Below are positions 1 to 9,672 of a stretch of 64,000 bases of DNA, one piece after another. Numbering within the stretch: the stretch's first letter is position 1; each line of letters begins with the position of its first letter. A program made the position numbers and the translations under genes. This stretch comes from Betaproteobacteria bacterium (lineage in GTDB: Bacteria; Pseudomonadota; Gammaproteobacteria; Burkholderiales; Burkholderiaceae_F), in the NCBI GenBank assembly GCA_016861185.1, contig BOKW01000002.1, positions 558,001 to 622,000 on the forward strand, in the 5' to 3' direction. Under the pieces are notes generated by a model. That model was not told the origin of the DNA. It ran no database searches and saw nothing but the letters and a program-made list of their open reading frames with translations.

Positions 1-29
1 CGCGGCGCTCCGGCCGCGAAGGCTGAACG

Positions 30-707
30 TCAGGCCGACGCGAGTCGGCCGTCGCGCAGCCGCAGCACGCGGTCGCACTTGGCGGCGAGTTCCGGGTCGT
101 GCGTGACGATCACGATTGCGGTGCGCCGCTCGCGCGCCAGCCCGACGAAGACGTCGAAGACCGCACGCGCGGTTTCGCGGTCGAGGTTGCCGGTCGGCTC
201 GTCGGCCAGCACGCACGCGGGCTGCGCGACGATCGCGCGCGCGATCGCGGTGCGCTGGCGTTCGCCGCCCGACAGCTCCGCCGGATGGTGCAGCAGGCGC
301 TCGCTGAGCCCGACCGCGGCGAGCGCTTCGCGCGCGCGCTTGCGCGCTTCGGCGAGCGGCATGCGGCGGATCGCGAGCGGCATCGCGACATTGTCGAGCG
401 CGGTGAACTCGGGCAGCAGATGGTGGAACTGGTAGACGAAACCGAGCCGCTCGTTGCGCACCCGCCCGCGCTCGTCGTCGCTCAACGAAGCGATGTCGCG
501 CCCGTCGATCGCCACCGTGCCCGCGTCGAGCGAATCGAGTCCGCCGAGGCAATGCAGCAGCGTGCTCTTGCCGGAGCCGGACGCGCCGACGATCGCGATG
601 ATCTCGCTCGCACCGACGTCCAAGTCGGTGCCCTTGAGCACCTCGACCGCGAGCGGGCCTTCGCGGTAGGCCTTGAAGACGCCGCGTGCGGCGATGACCT
701 CAGTCAT
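30..707 (-). CDS. lolD: Lipoprotein-releasing ABC transporter, ATP-binding subunit LolD
   Basis: ATPase of the LolCDE complex, which extracts outer-membrane lipoproteins from the inner membrane and hands them to LolA. The 225-residue protein is full length for the family. It carries a Walker A motif GASGSGKST near residue 41, the ABC signature LSGGERQR near 145, Walker [12 protein letters not shown] near 165 and the switch histidine in VTHD near 201. The permease gene lolC lies just upstream on the same strand with a gap of about 54 bases, so the two form an operon. MacB-type ATPases are similar, but the adjoining LolC-type permease makes LolD the best call. Confidence 0.95.
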   Translation of the reverse strand: MTEVIAARGVFKAYREGPLAVEVLKGTDLDVGASEIIAIVGASGSGKSTLLHCLGGLDSLDAGTVAIDGRDIASLSDDERGRVRNERLGFVYQFHHLLPEFTALDNVAMPLAIRRMPLAEARKRAREALAAVGLSERLLHHPAELSGGERQRTAIARAIVAQPACVLADEPTGNLDRETARAVFDVFVGLARERRTAIVIVTHDPELAAKCDRVLRLRDGRLASA

Positions 708-761
708 CCCCCATCTCCTCTCCCCTGAAGCGGAGGAGAACGGTACAGGCGGCTGCGCCGC

Positions 762-2018
762 TCAGTCATAACGCAACGCCTCGGCGGGCCGCGTGCGCGA
801 AGCGCGCCAGCTCGGATACAGCGTGGCCACCAGCGACAGCACGAGCGAGATCAGCGTGATCGGCACGATGTCGCCCGCGCGCGGATCCGACGGCAGCGCA
901 CTGATGAAGTAGATCTCGCGCGGCAGGAACTGCACGCCGAACAGCCGTTCGATCGCCGGAACGATCACGTCGAGGTTGTTCGCGAGCAGCAACCCGCCCG
1001 CCACGCCGGCGAAGGTGCCGATCACGCCGATCAGCGCACCCTGCACGATGAACACCGCCATCACGCTGCGCGGCGCTGCGCCGAGCGTACGCAGGATCGC
1101 GATGTCGGACTGCTTTTCCGTGACGGTCATCACCAGCGTCGACACGAGGTTGAACGCGGCGACCGCGACGATCAGCGTCAGGATGATGAACATCATCCGT
1201 TTCTCCGCCTGCACGGCGGCGAAATAGACGCGGTTCTGGCGCGACCAGTCGGCCACGCGCAGCCCAGGCTCGAGCGTGCCGGCGAGCTGTGCGGCGACCT
1301 GCGGCGCGCGCTCCATGTCGTGCAGGCGCAGCCGCACCCCGGTCGGTCCTTCAACGCGGAACAGCCGCTGCGCGTCGCCCAGATGGATCAGCGCGAGCGC
1401 GCTGTCGAACTCGAAGTGCCCGGACTCGAAGGTCGCGACGACGCGGAACTGCTTCAGCCGCGGCACGATGCCCGCCGGCGTGACCGTGCCCTGCGGCGCG
1501 ATCAACGTCACCTTGTCGCCCGGCATCACCGCGAGCGCGCGCGCCAGCTCGAGTCCGAGCACGATGCCGAACTCACCGTCGGCGAGATCCGTGATCCTGC
1601 CGCCGATCAGATGGCGCGCGATCTCGGTGACCTGCGGCTCGGCGTCCGGATCGATGCCGCGGATCAGCGCGCCGCGCACCGCGTCGCCGCGCGCGATCAT
1701 CGCCTGCGCGTTGATGTACGGCGCCGCCGCCGCGACTTCCGGGTTCTTCTCGGCCTGCGCCGCGATCCGCCGCCAGTCGTCGATCGGGCCGTCGAACGAC
1801 GTGATCTCGACGTGCGAAAGCGCCGCCATCATCCGCGCGCGCACCTCCTTCGTGAAACCGTTCATCACGCTCAGTACGACGATCAGCGCCATCACCCCGA
1901 GCGCGATGCCCGCCATCGAAATCGCCGAGATGAACGAGATGAAGGCGTTGCGCCGCCGGGCGCGGCGCCCGGCGCGCGTATAGCGCAGGCCGATGCGTAC
2001 TTCGTAGGGGAGATTCAA
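762..2018 (-). CDS. lolC: Lipoprotein-releasing ABC transporter permease LolC/LolE
   Basis: Inner-membrane permease of the lipoprotein-sorting ABC transporter. The 418-residue protein has the family layout: an N-terminal membrane segment (about residues 25–52, with the motif SISMAGIALGVMALIVVLSV), a periplasmic domain of about 220 residues, then three C-terminal membrane segments of the FtsX type (about 272–300, 318–348 and 378–402). Only one permease gene is present beside lolD, as is usual in betaproteobacteria, where one LolC/E-type protein may serve as a homodimer. That last point is inference. The next gene, at 2097, is divergent. Confidence 0.93.
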   Translation of the reverse strand: MNLPYEVRIGLRYTRAGRRARRRNAFISFISAISMAGIALGVMALIVVLSVMNGFTKEVRARMMAALSHVEITSFDGPIDDWRRIAAQAEKNPEVAAAAPYINAQAMIARGDAVRGALIRGIDPDAEPQVTEIARHLIGGRITDLADGEFGIVLGLELARALAVMPGDKVTLIAPQGTVTPAGIVPRLKQFRVVATFESGHFEFDSALALIHLGDAQRLFRVEGPTGVRLRLHDMERAPQVAAQLAGTLEPGLRVADWSRQNRVYFAAVQAEKRMMFIILTLIVAVAAFNLVSTLVMTVTEKQSDIAILRTLGAAPRSVMAVFIVQGALIGVIGTFAGVAGGLLLANNLDVIVPAIERLFGVQFLPREIYFISALPSDPRAGDIVPITLISLVLSLVATLYPSWRASRTRPAEALRYD

Positions 2019-2096
2019 GGGGGGCTTCCGAAGGGCGCGCGCATTCTATCGAAGCATCCGCGCGACGACCGCGCCTCGATCCGTAGAATCGGTTGC

Positions 2097-3152
2097 ATGC
2101 GCTGGTTCGTCGTCGTCCCGGGTGCTTTGGTTCCCGCATCGTTGGCTGCCGACGTGCTCGCCGGCACGACCGCGCCGCGCCTGGCGCAGCGACTCGCACG
2201 GGCCGCGCGCGGCGAAGAAACGACCGGCGACGAGACAACGCGTCTGCCTCACCTCGAGTGGCTGTGGCGAGCGTTCGATGGACCGACGCACACACCGGTG
2301 ACGGCGCCGTACGCATGGCGCGCGCTGAACGGCGACAGCGCGACGAACGCGCGCCCCGAGTCGCAGCTGTGGTTCTGCGAGCCGGTGCATTTTGCGTTCG
2401 CGCGCGATCATCTGCTGGTCACCCCGCTCGCGGAGGCACCACTCGATGCCGCTGAAGCGCGGGCGCTCGCCGGCGCCGCGGATGAAGCCGCGCGCGAGTC
2501 CGGCGCCGCACTCCGGCTGATCGATCACGGGCACTGGTTCCTGCACGTCGACGCGCCCTGGCAGCTCGACACGGTGCCGCTCGCAGCCGCGCTCGGCCGC
2601 TCCGCAGATGACGTGCTGCCGACCGGAGCGGACGCCGCGCGCTGGCGCAAACTGCTGAACGAGATCCAGATGCGCTGGCACATCCACCCGGTCAACGCCG
2701 CGCGCGACGCGCGCGGCGCGCCGACGGTGAACGCGCTCTGGCTGCACGGCGGCGGCGTGTGGAATCCGCTGCCGCACCCGCCGTTCGCCACGCTGCTGTC
2801 GGACGACCCGGTGCTGCGCGGCTGGGCGCTCGCCGCAGGCCTCGCGCCGTCGGCGCTGCTTCCGGCCGACGCGACGCCGAACGCGAAAGGCGACACCCTT
2901 TCGGTCTGGGACGGCCTGCAGTCGAGCGCAATCGCCGAGGACTGGGGCGCTTGGCTGGGCCTGCTGCCGAAGTTCGAGCGGATGCTCGAGTCGCTCTGCG
3001 AACGCGCGTTCGGCGCCGGCTTCGCGTCGGTCGACCTCGTGCTGGCCGGCGGTCGGGGAACGCGCCGGTTCACCCTCGGCACGCGCGACGGCTGGCGCTT
3101 CTGGAGGCGGGCGAAGCTGTCCGAGCTGCTGCGCGAGGCGGATACGGAGTGA
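2097..3152 (+). CDS. RpfE/phosphoglycerate-mutase-like conserved protein upstream of recJ
   Basis: A 351-residue protein of the family that sits next to recJ in many betaproteobacteria and is annotated as an RpfE-type regulatory protein or a cofactor-independent phosphoglycerate-mutase-like protein. It starts MRWFVVVPGALVP and contains the conserved blocks WFCEPVHFAFARDHLLV, WLHGGGVW and a C-terminal LVLAGGRGTRRFTLG. I see no signal peptide or membrane segment. Its biochemical function is not established. The ATG at 2097 was chosen because it begins the conserved sequence; the frame stays open further upstream but runs antisense to lolC. The stop shares its final A with the recJ start (TGATG), suggesting translational coupling. 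Confidence 0.8.
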   Translation: MRWFVVVPGALVPASLAADVLAGTTAPRLAQRLARAARGEETTGDETTRLPHLEWLWRAFDGPTHTPVTAPYAWRALNGDSATNARPESQLWFCEPVHFAFARDHLLVTPLAEAPLDAAEARALAGAADEAARESGAALRLIDHGHWFLHVDAPWQLDTVPLAAALGRSADDVLPTGADAARWRKLLNEIQMRWHIHPVNAARDARGAPTVNALWLHGGGVWNPLPHPPFATLLSDDPVLRGWALAAGLAPSALLPADATPNAKGDTLSVWDGLQSSAIAEDWGAWLGLLPKFERMLESLCERAFGAGFASVDLVLAGGRGTRRFTLGTRDGWRFWRRAKLSELLREADTE

Positions 3153-4843
3153 TGGCGAGGCTCGTCCAGCGCGATTACGACCCCGTGGCAGCGCGCCGGC
3201 TCGAGGCCGCGGGCCTGCCCGCACCGCTCGCGCGCGCGCTCGCCGCGCGCGGCATCGGTTCGGTGCGCGAACTCGAGTTGGCCACGCGCGAGCTGATCGC
3301 ACCGCGCGAGCTGTCGCACGTCGATGATGCGGCGCGCCTGCTCGCCGGAGCGATCGATCAGGGCAGGCAGCTTCTGATCGTCGCCGATTACGACTGCGAC
3401 GGCGCGACCGCGTGCGCGGTCGGACTGCGCGGGCTGCGGGCGATGGGCGCGCAGGCCGATTACCTCGTTCCGAACCGCTTCGAGTACGGCTACGGGCTGA
3501 CGCCCGAGATCGTCGAGCTGGCCGCGGCACGCACGCCGCGCCCCGACCTGCTGATCACCGTCGACAACGGCATTGCGAGCGTGGCCGGGGTCGATCGCGC
3601 GAACGCGCTGGGCATCGAGGTGCTGATCACCGACCATCACCTGCCCGGCGAGCGGCTGCCGGCGGCGCGCGCGATCGTCAACCCGAATCAGCCGGGCTGC
3701 GGTTTTCCGAGCAAACACCTCGCCGGGGTCGGCGTGATGTTCTACGTGCTGCTCGCGCTGCGCGCCGAACTGCGCAGGCACGGTCGCTTCACCGAAGCAA
3801 CGCAACCGCGGCTCGACGCGCTGCTCGACCTGGTCGCGCTCGGCACGGTGGCCGACGTCGTGCGGCTCGACCGCAACAACCGCATCCTGGTCGCGGCGGG
3901 GCTGGAGCGCATCCGCGCCGGCCGGACGCAGCCGGGGATTGCAGCGCTGTTTCAGGTGGCCGGGCGCAGCGCGCGGCTCGCGCAAGCTGCCGACCTCGGC
4001 TTCGCGATCGGACCGCGCATCAACGCCGCGGGCCGGCTGACCGACATGACGGTGGGCATCGAATGCCTGACGACCGACGATCCGGAGCGCGCACTCCAGC
4101 TTGCGCGCCAACTCGACGAGTTGAACCGCGAGCGGCGCGCGATCGAGGCCGACATGCAGTTCGACGCGCTGGCCGAGCTGGAGGACGCGGCGCTCGACGC
4201 GCAGCGGACGATCACCCTGTTCAACGAGAGCTGGCACCAGGGCGTGGTCGGGTTGGTCGCTTCGCGCGTCAAGGAGCGCTATCACCGGCCGACGATCGCA
4301 TTCGCGCGCGCCGACGAAGCCACGCTGCGCGGTTCGGGGCGTTCGATCGAAGGGGTGCACCTGCGCGACACGCTCGATCTCGTGACGAAAGCGGCACCCG
4401 AACTGATCGAGCGCTTCGGCGGGCACGCGATGGCGGCCGGGCTGACGCTACGCGCCGAACGCTACGAAGGTTTCGCGCGCGCGTTCGAAGCTGCCACGCG
4501 CGCCAGCGCCGATGCCGCGTACTTCACGCGCACGATTGCGACCGACGGCCCGCTCGCTCCGGCCGAGATCGGGCTCGCACTGGTCGAGGCGACCGAGCGG
4601 CAGATCTGGGGCCAGGGCTTTCCGCCGCCGCTGTACGCGAACGAGTTCGTCGTCGCCGAGCAGCGGCTCGTCAAGGACCAGCACCTTCGGCTCACCCTGG
4701 AGCTGGCGGGCAGGCGCTTCGCTGCGATCTGGTTCCGGCGAACCCAGTCGCTGCCCGCCCGCGCCCTGCTCGCCTACCGTCCCGCCGTCGACGAGTACCA
4801 GGGCGAGCGCCGCATTCAGCTCGTCATCGAGCACATGGGCTGA
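3152..4843 (+). CDS. recJ: Single-stranded-DNA-specific 5'-3' exonuclease RecJ
   Basis: RecJ degrades single-stranded DNA 5' to 3' in recombination (RecFOR) and mismatch repair. The 563-residue protein is family length. The DHH phosphoesterase domain shows the metal motif VADYDCDGATA near residue 75 and the DHH triad in VLITDHHLPG near 159. The DHHA1 domain shows WHQGVVGLVASRVKE near 360 and GGHAMAAGLTL near 425, followed by a C-terminal OB-like domain. The start overlaps the preceding stop by one base (TGATG). The downstream neighbour is prfB, whose -10 element lies just past the recJ stop. Confidence 0.95.
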   Translation: MARLVQRDYDPVAARRLEAAGLPAPLARALAARGIGSVRELELATRELIAPRELSHVDDAARLLAGAIDQGRQLLIVADYDCDGATACAVGLRGLRAMGAQADYLVPNRFEYGYGLTPEIVELAAARTPRPDLLITVDNGIASVAGVDRANALGIEVLITDHHLPGERLPAARAIVNPNQPGCGFPSKHLAGVGVMFYVLLALRAELRRHGRFTEATQPRLDALLDLVALGTVADVVRLDRNNRILVAAGLERIRAGRTQPGIAALFQVAGRSARLAQAADLGFAIGPRINAAGRLTDMTVGIECLTTDDPERALQLARQLDELNRERRAIEADMQFDALAELEDAALDAQRTITLFNESWHQGVVGLVASRVKERYHRPTIAFARADEATLRGSGRSIEGVHLRDTLDLVTKAAPELIERFGGHAMAAGLTLRAERYEGFARAFEAATRASADAAYFTRTIATDGPLAPAEIGLALVEATERQIWGQGFPPPLYANEFVVAEQRLVKDQHLRLTLELAGRRFAAIWFRRTQSLPARALLAYRPAVDEYQGERRIQLVIEHMG

Positions 4844-4861
4844 GCACCGCGGCGCGCTACC

Positions 4862-4867
4862 TATAAT
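4862..4867 (+). promoter_or_regulatory. Probable -10 element of prfB
   Basis: A perfect TATAAT stands 18 bases after the recJ stop and about 30 bases before the prfB ATG. No convincing -35 hexamer lies at the expected spacing, so this is a candidate promoter resting on the -10 match and position only. A purine-rich ribosome site (AAGGAAG, about 4882–4888) follows before the ATG. Confidence 0.5.
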
Positions 4868-4896
4868 GCGCGGCTCACTCGAAGGAAGATGACCCG

Positions 4897-6001
4897 ATGG
4901 AAGCCGAACGACTGAACCAGATCGCCGCTACGCTCGCCGACCTCGAGGCGCGGCTCGCGGATCTGCGGAGGTATCTTTGACGTCGACGCCAAGGAGCGTC
5001 GCCTCGCCGAGGTAAGCCGCGAGCTCGAGGACCCGAACGTCTGGAGCGATCCGAAGCGCGCGCAGGAGCTGGGCCGCGAGAAGAAGCTGCTCGACGGCGT
5101 CGTCGGGCGAATGCAGCGGCTGAGCAACGGCCTGCGCGACTCGGCCGAGCTCTTCGAGATGGGTCGCGCCGACGAGGACGACGCCACGCTCGTTTCGGTC
5201 GAAGCCGACGTGCGCGGGCTCGCCAAGGAAGTCGCCGACCTCGAGTTCCAGCGGATGTTCAACAATCCGCTCGACCCGAACAACTGCTTCATCGAGATCC
5301 AGGCCGGCGCCGGCGGCACCGAGGCGCAGGACTGGGCGGCGATGCTCGAGCGCATGTACCTGCGCTACTGCGAGCGACGCGGCTTCAAGACGGAACTGCT
5401 GGAGGAGACCGAAGGCGAGGTCGCCGGCATCAAGGGCGCGACGATCAAGGTCAGCGGCGACTATGCGTACGGCATGCTGCGCACCGAAACCGGTATCCAC
5501 CGGCTCGTGCGCAAGTCGCCGTTCGACTCCAACGCGCGCCGGCACACGTCGTTCGCCAGCGTCTTCGTCTATCCGGAAGTGGACGAATCGATCGAGGTCG
5601 AGATCAACCCGGCCGATCTGCGTATCGACGTGTATCGCGCCTCCGGCGCCGGCGGCCAGCACGTCAACAAGACCGAATCGGCGGTGCGCATCACGCACAT
5701 CCCGACCGGGATCGTCGTGTCGAGCCAGAACGACCGCAGCCAGCACCGCAACCGCGCCGAAGCGATGGCGATGCTGAAGTCGAAGCTGTACGAGCAGGAG
5801 CTGCGCAAGCGCCAGGCCGAGCAGGCGAAGCTGGAGGACGCGAAGACCGACATCGGCTGGGGCCATCAGATCCGCAGCTACGTGCTCGACCAGTCGCGGA
5901 TCAAGGACCTGCGCACCAACGTCGAGATCGGCAACACGCAGGCGGTACTCGACGGCGACCTCGATCCGTTCATCGAAGCGAGCCTCAAGCAGGGGGTGTA
6001 A
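4897..6001 (+). CDS. prfB: Peptide chain release factor 2 (programmed +1 frameshift)
   Basis: RF2 recognises UGA and UAA and triggers peptide release. The gene is in two frames: codons 1–27 run from the ATG at 4897 to CTT at 4975–4977, then an in-frame TGA at 4978–4980; after a +1 slip the second frame starts with GAC at 4979 and runs to 6001, giving about 367 residues. The second frame carries the stop-recognition tripeptide SPF ([15 protein letters not shown]) and the peptidyl-transferase motif GGQ ([13 protein letters not shown]). The frameshift is the known autoregulatory device of this gene, not a defect. lysS follows two genes downstream, a common prfB–lysS association. Confidence 0.95.
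4967..4981 (+). other. prfB: prfB +1 programmed frameshift site
   Basis: Internal Shine-Dalgarno-like GGAGG at 4967–4971, then TAT, the slippery CTT at 4975–4977, the in-frame stop TGA at 4978–4980 and a following C. The order and spacing match the well-studied E. coli site (SD, TAT, CTT, TGA, C). When RF2 is scarce the ribosome pauses at TGA and slips forward one base to read GAC. Confidence 0.95.
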
Positions 6002-6006
6002 AGACG

Positions 6007-6573
6007 ATGGCCGAATCGATCCGCCCCGAACTGCTGCCGCTGCCCGACGAGTTGCGCGGCGAGCGCGTCGTCCTGCGCCCGTATCGCGCGGGCGACGGCG
6101 CGGCGTTCTTCGCTGCAATCGACCGTCACCGCGAAGATCTGAAGACGTGGGTCGCCTGGGTCGACCGGCATCGCAGCGTCGAGGACTCCGAGGTGTACGT
6201 GCGCCGCATGGCGGGCAAGTGGTTGATGCGCGAAGCGCTGATCCTCGGCATCTGGACGCACGACGGCGAGTACTGCGGCGGCACCGGCTTCCACGGCTTC
6301 GACTGGGCGGTGCCCAGCCTCGAGCTGGGCTACTTCCTGCACAAGGACGCGCGCGGCCGCGGCTACGGCACCGAGGCCGTGCGACTCGTCACCGAATGGG
6401 GCCAACGCGGCCTCGGCGCGCGCCGCATCTGGGCCAGTTGCGACGCGAAGAACGAGCGAAGCTGGAGGCTGCTGGAGCGCTGCGGCTACCGGCGCGAAGC
6501 GATGCTGCGCAGTGAATGCCGCGACCATCACGGCGAGCTGCGCGACACCTACCTGTACGCCGTAACCCAATGA
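6007..6573 (+). CDS. GNAT family N-acetyltransferase (RimJ/RimL-like)
   Basis: A 188-residue acetyltransferase of the RimJ/RimL type, which use acetyl-CoA to modify protein N-termini or small amines. The acetyl-CoA loop is visible as ARGRGYGTEAVRL near residue 117, preceded by the strand LELGYFLHKD and followed by NERSWRLLERCGYRREA, the usual motif B. The substrate cannot be read from sequence. It starts 5 bases after the prfB stop, so it is probably cotranscribed with prfB. Confidence 0.85.
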   Translation: MAESIRPELLPLPDELRGERVVLRPYRAGDGAAFFAAIDRHREDLKTWVAWVDRHRSVEDSEVYVRRMAGKWLMREALILGIWTHDGEYCGGTGFHGFDWAVPSLELGYFLHKDARGRGYGTEAVRLVTEWGQRGLGARRIWASCDAKNERSWRLLERCGYRREAMLRSECRDHHGELRDTYLYAVTQ

Positions 6574-6590
6574 CGGAGGCAACGACCGCC

Positions 6591-7343
6591 ATGGAGCTTT
6601 ACATCGTCACCGGCGCATCGCGCGGGCTGGGGCGCGCGATCGTGGAACAGCTGCTCGCGCGCGAGCGCGTGCTGCTGACGATCTCGCGCAGACCCGATCG
6701 CGCGCTGGACGCCGCCGCCGCGGCGAAGGGTGCGAAGCTCGAGCAATGGGCGTTCGACCTGGCGCACGACGTGGGTGCCGCCGCGCGACTCGAAGCCTGG
6801 CTGCACGCGCAGCCGCGCGAACGCTTTGCGACGGTGACGCTGATCAACAACGCCGGGCTGCTGGGCAAGGTCGGACCGATCGATATCAGCGATGCCGAAA
6901 CCCTCGCAGCCGTACTGCGCGTCGGACTCGAAGCGCCGCTGGTGCTGACGAGCGCGTTCCTGCGCGCCACGCGCGCGTGGACCGCCCAGCGCCGCGTGCT
7001 CAACGTCTCGTCGGGTGCGGGACGCCGGCCGATCGCCGGCTGGGCCGCCTACTGCGCAGCGAAGGCGGGCATGGATCACTTCTCGCGCGTGACTGCCCTT
7101 GACGAGCAGCGGCTGCCGAACCCGGCAAGGATCGTTTCGCTCGCCCCGGGCGTCATCGACACCGACATGCAGGGCGAACTGCGCGCCTCCGATCCGAGCG
7201 GATTTCCCGACATCGAGCAGTTCAGGCAGTTCAAGGCCACGGGACAGCTCGCCGCTCCCGAAGCCGCCGCCGCGCGCGTGCTCGCCTATCTCGCGCGCGC
7301 CGATTTCGGATCCAACCCGGTCGCCGACGTGCGCGACGCCTGA
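6591..7343 (+). CDS. SDR family NAD(P)-dependent oxidoreductase
   Basis: A 250-residue short-chain dehydrogenase. The nucleotide motif TGASRGLG is near residue 6, NNAG near 89, and the catalytic Ser and YxxxK in [23 protein letters not shown] near 140–160. The C-terminal segment [13 protein letters not shown] resembles sepiapterin reductase/benzil reductase-type SDRs; the actual substrate is unknown. The ATG at 6591 was preferred because GGAGG lies 11 bases upstream; an in-frame ATG at 6570 overlapping the previous stop is the alternative. It lies between the acetyltransferase and lysS on the same strand. Confidence 0.87.
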   Translation: MELYIVTGASRGLGRAIVEQLLARERVLLTISRRPDRALDAAAAAKGAKLEQWAFDLAHDVGAAARLEAWLHAQPRERFATVTLINNAGLLGKVGPIDISDAETLAAVLRVGLEAPLVLTSAFLRATRAWTAQRRVLNVSSGAGRRPIAGWAAYCAAKAGMDHFSRVTALDEQRLPNPARIVSLAPGVIDTDMQGELRASDPSGFPDIEQFRQFKATGQLAAPEAAAARVLAYLARADFGSNPVADVRDA

Positions 7344-7357
7344 AGAAGAACACGACC

Positions 7358-8872
7358 ATGACCGCCACGCCGCCGCCGGCCGCACCGCAGGACGAGAACC
7401 AGATCATCGCCGAGCGCCGCGCCAAACTCGCCAGGCTGCGCCAGCGCGGCCCGGCATTTCCGAACGACTTCGTCCGCACGCAGCGCGCGGGTGACCTGCA
7501 GGCGAAGTACGGCGCGGCCGACCGCGACGCATTGGCGAAGGAAGACGTCGAGGTGGCGCTCGCCGGCCGCATGATGCTCAAGCGCGTGATGGGCAAGGCG
7601 AGCTTCGCCACCGTGCAGGACGGCTCCGGCCGCATCCAGTTCTACGTCACGCCGGAAGACATCGGCGCCGAGGTGTACGAGGACTTCAAGCATTGGGACC
7701 TCGGCGACATCGTCGGCGCGCGCGGCGTGCTGTTCAAGACGCAGAAGGGCGAGCTGTCGGTGCGTTGCCGCGAACTGCGGCTGCTCGTCAAGTCGCTGCG
7801 ACCGCTGCCCGACAAGTTTCACGGGCTGGAAGACAAGGAAGCGCGCTACCGCCAGCGCTATGTCGACCTGATGATGAACGAGTCGACGCGCGCGGCTTTC
7901 GTCACGCGCAGCCGCGCGATCGACGCGATGCGGCGCTTCATGACCGAGCACGGATTCCTCGAGGTCGAGACGCCGATGCTGCAGGTCATCCCCGGCGGCG
8001 CGGCGGCCAAGCCGTTCGTCACGCACCACAACGCGCTCGGCATCGACATGTTCCTGCGCATCGCGCCCGAGCTGTTCCTCAAGCGGCTCGTCGTCGGCGG
8101 CTTCGAGCGCGTGTTCGAGATCAACCGCAACTTCCGCAACGAGGGGCTGAGCCCGCGCCATAACCCCGAGTTCACGATGATGGAGTTCTACGCCGCGTAC
8201 CACGACTATCGCTGGCTGATGGACTTCACCGAGGCGCTGCTGCGCGAAGTCGCGCTCGCCGCTACCGGTTCGGCGGTGCTGAACTACCAGGGCCAGACGA
8301 TCGATCTGTCCGGACCGTTCGCGCGGCTCACGATCGTCGAGGCGATCAAGCGCTACGCGCCGCAGTACTCCGACGCGCAGCTCGCCGACCGCGATTACCT
8401 GCACGCGGAGCTGGCGCGGCTCGGCAGCACCCATTCGCAGGAGACGGGGCTGGGTGCGCTGCAGCTCGCGCTGTTCGAGGAAGTGGTCGAGTCGAAGCTC
8501 GTGCAGCCGACCTACATCGTCGACTATCCGGTCGAAGTGTCGCCGCTGGCGCGCGCTTCCGACAGGCGGCCCGAGATCACGGAGCGCTTCGAGCTGTTCA
8601 TCGCGGGCCGCGAAACCGCCAACGGCTTCTCCGAGCTGAACGACCCGGAAGACCAGGCCGCGCGTTTCCTCGAGCAGGTCAAGGCGAAGGAAGCCGGCGA
8701 CGAAGAGGCGATGTATTACGACGCCGATTACGTTCGCGCGCTCGAGTACGGCATGCCGCCCGCGGCGGGATGCGGCGTGGGCGTGGACCGCTTCATCATG
8801 CTGCTCACGGACGCGCCGAGCATCCGCGACGTGCTGCTGTTTCCGCACATGCGCCCGGAGGAGCGCGGATGA
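7358..8872 (+). CDS. lysS: Lysyl-tRNA synthetase, class II
   Basis: Charges tRNA-Lys with lysine. The 504-residue protein has an N-terminal OB-fold anticodon-binding domain ([23 protein letters not shown] near 66–88) and a class II catalytic core. Motif 2 appears as [20 protein letters not shown] near 260, and motif 3 as [13 protein letters not shown] near 470, ending in the typical LLFPHMRPE. It follows the SDR by 14 bases. Its stop overlaps the next ATG (ATGA). Confidence 0.97.
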   Translation: MTATPPPAAPQDENQIIAERRAKLARLRQRGPAFPNDFVRTQRAGDLQAKYGAADRDALAKEDVEVALAGRMMLKRVMGKASFATVQDGSGRIQFYVTPEDIGAEVYEDFKHWDLGDIVGARGVLFKTQKGELSVRCRELRLLVKSLRPLPDKFHGLEDKEARYRQRYVDLMMNESTRAAFVTRSRAIDAMRRFMTEHGFLEVETPMLQVIPGGAAAKPFVTHHNALGIDMFLRIAPELFLKRLVVGGFERVFEINRNFRNEGLSPRHNPEFTMMEFYAAYHDYRWLMDFTEALLREVALAATGSAVLNYQGQTIDLSGPFARLTIVEAIKRYAPQYSDAQLADRDYLHAELARLGSTHSQETGLGALQLALFEEVVESKLVQPTYIVDYPVEVSPLARASDRRPEITERFELFIAGRETANGFSELNDPEDQAARFLEQVKAKEAGDEEAMYYDADYVRALEYGMPPAAGCGVGVDRFIMLLTDAPSIRDVLLFPHMRPEERG

Positions 8873-9672
8873 AGCTGGACCGCGCGCGCCTGCAAGCGCT
8901 GCAGCGGCACCTGCTCGCACGCGCGGACCTGCCGCCGCCAGCGGGATGGATTCGTGTCTGGCTGTCCGGCAACGCGATCGGCGCGGCGAGCCCGGAAGTT
9001 GCCCGCTTTCTCGCCGCACGCGAACCGCGCTGCACGCTGGGCGAGCGCGGCCTCGAGTTCGTCGACGACGGCTTCGACTTCCGCGATCGCTGCGCATTGC
9101 TGGCGGACGCCGCGCACCGGTTGCGCGACGCGGGGCTGTTGCATGGCTGGCGTGACGAGCAGCTCGACGTGCGGCCGCTGGCCGGCGGAACGCGGCTCGC
9201 GACGATCGAGCGCGCGGCGTGTCGCGCGCTCGGCATCCCCACCCACGCCGTCCACATGAACGGCTTCCACGCCGACGGCCGACTGTACGTCGCACGCCGC
9301 GCCGACGACAAGCCGATCGATCCGGGCATGTGGGACAACCTGGTGGGCGGCATGGTGGCCGCCGACGAAAGCGACCTCCAGGCGCTGGCGCGCGAGGCGA
9401 AGGAGGAGGCCGGCCTCGATCTGGCGCGACTCGCGCCGGCGCGCGGCGGCTTCGTGCGCGAGCGCCGGCCGGTACGCGAGGGCTATATGGTCGAGTCGGT
9501 GCAGGTGTTCGACGCCGCGCTGCCGCCGGGCTGCGAGCCGCGCAACGAGGACGGCGAGGTCGCCGCGATCGAGTTGCGCGACATTCCCGAAGTGCTCGAC
9601 GCGATCGAACGCGACGAGTTCACGCTCGAAGCGGCGCTTGTCACGCTCGACGCCCTGCTGCGCCGCGCATGA
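8869..9672 (+). CDS. NUDIX hydrolase with N-terminal DUF4743-type domain
   Basis: A 267-residue NUDIX protein. The NUDIX box runs from [20 protein letters not shown] to EEAG near residues 158–183 and holds the metal-binding REAKEEAG core. The N-terminal 110 residues match the domain (DUF4743) found in thiamin-pyrophosphokinase-related and isopentenyl-diphosphate-isomerase-like NUDIX enzymes. The substrate is unknown. It overlaps lysS upstream and the sbtA-like gene downstream by ATGA junctions, so translation of all three is probably coupled. Confidence 0.85.
   Translation: MKLDRARLQALQRHLLARADLPPPAGWIRVWLSGNAIGAASPEVARFLAAREPRCTLGERGLEFVDDGFDFRDRCALLADAAHRLRDAGLLHGWRDEQLDVRPLAGGTRLATIERAACRALGIPTHAVHMNGFHADGRLYVARRADDKPIDPGMWDNLVGGMVAADESDLQALAREAKEEAGLDLARLAPARGGFVRERRPVREGYMVESVQVFDAALPPGCEPRNEDGEVAAIELRDIPEVLDAIERDEFTLEAALVTLDALLRRA

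Noticed and set aside
2019..2096. Divergent promoters between lolC and the RpfE-like gene
   Set aside because: TAGAAT-like hexamers occur on both strands, but neither has a credible -35 at proper spacing.
2525..4426. A 633-codon minus-strand frame
   Set aside because: Antisense to recJ and the RpfE-like gene; no motif is seen.
4861..5110. prfB as a broken or 5'-truncated gene
   Set aside because: The in-frame TGA sits in a textbook +1 frameshift site, so the gene is intact.
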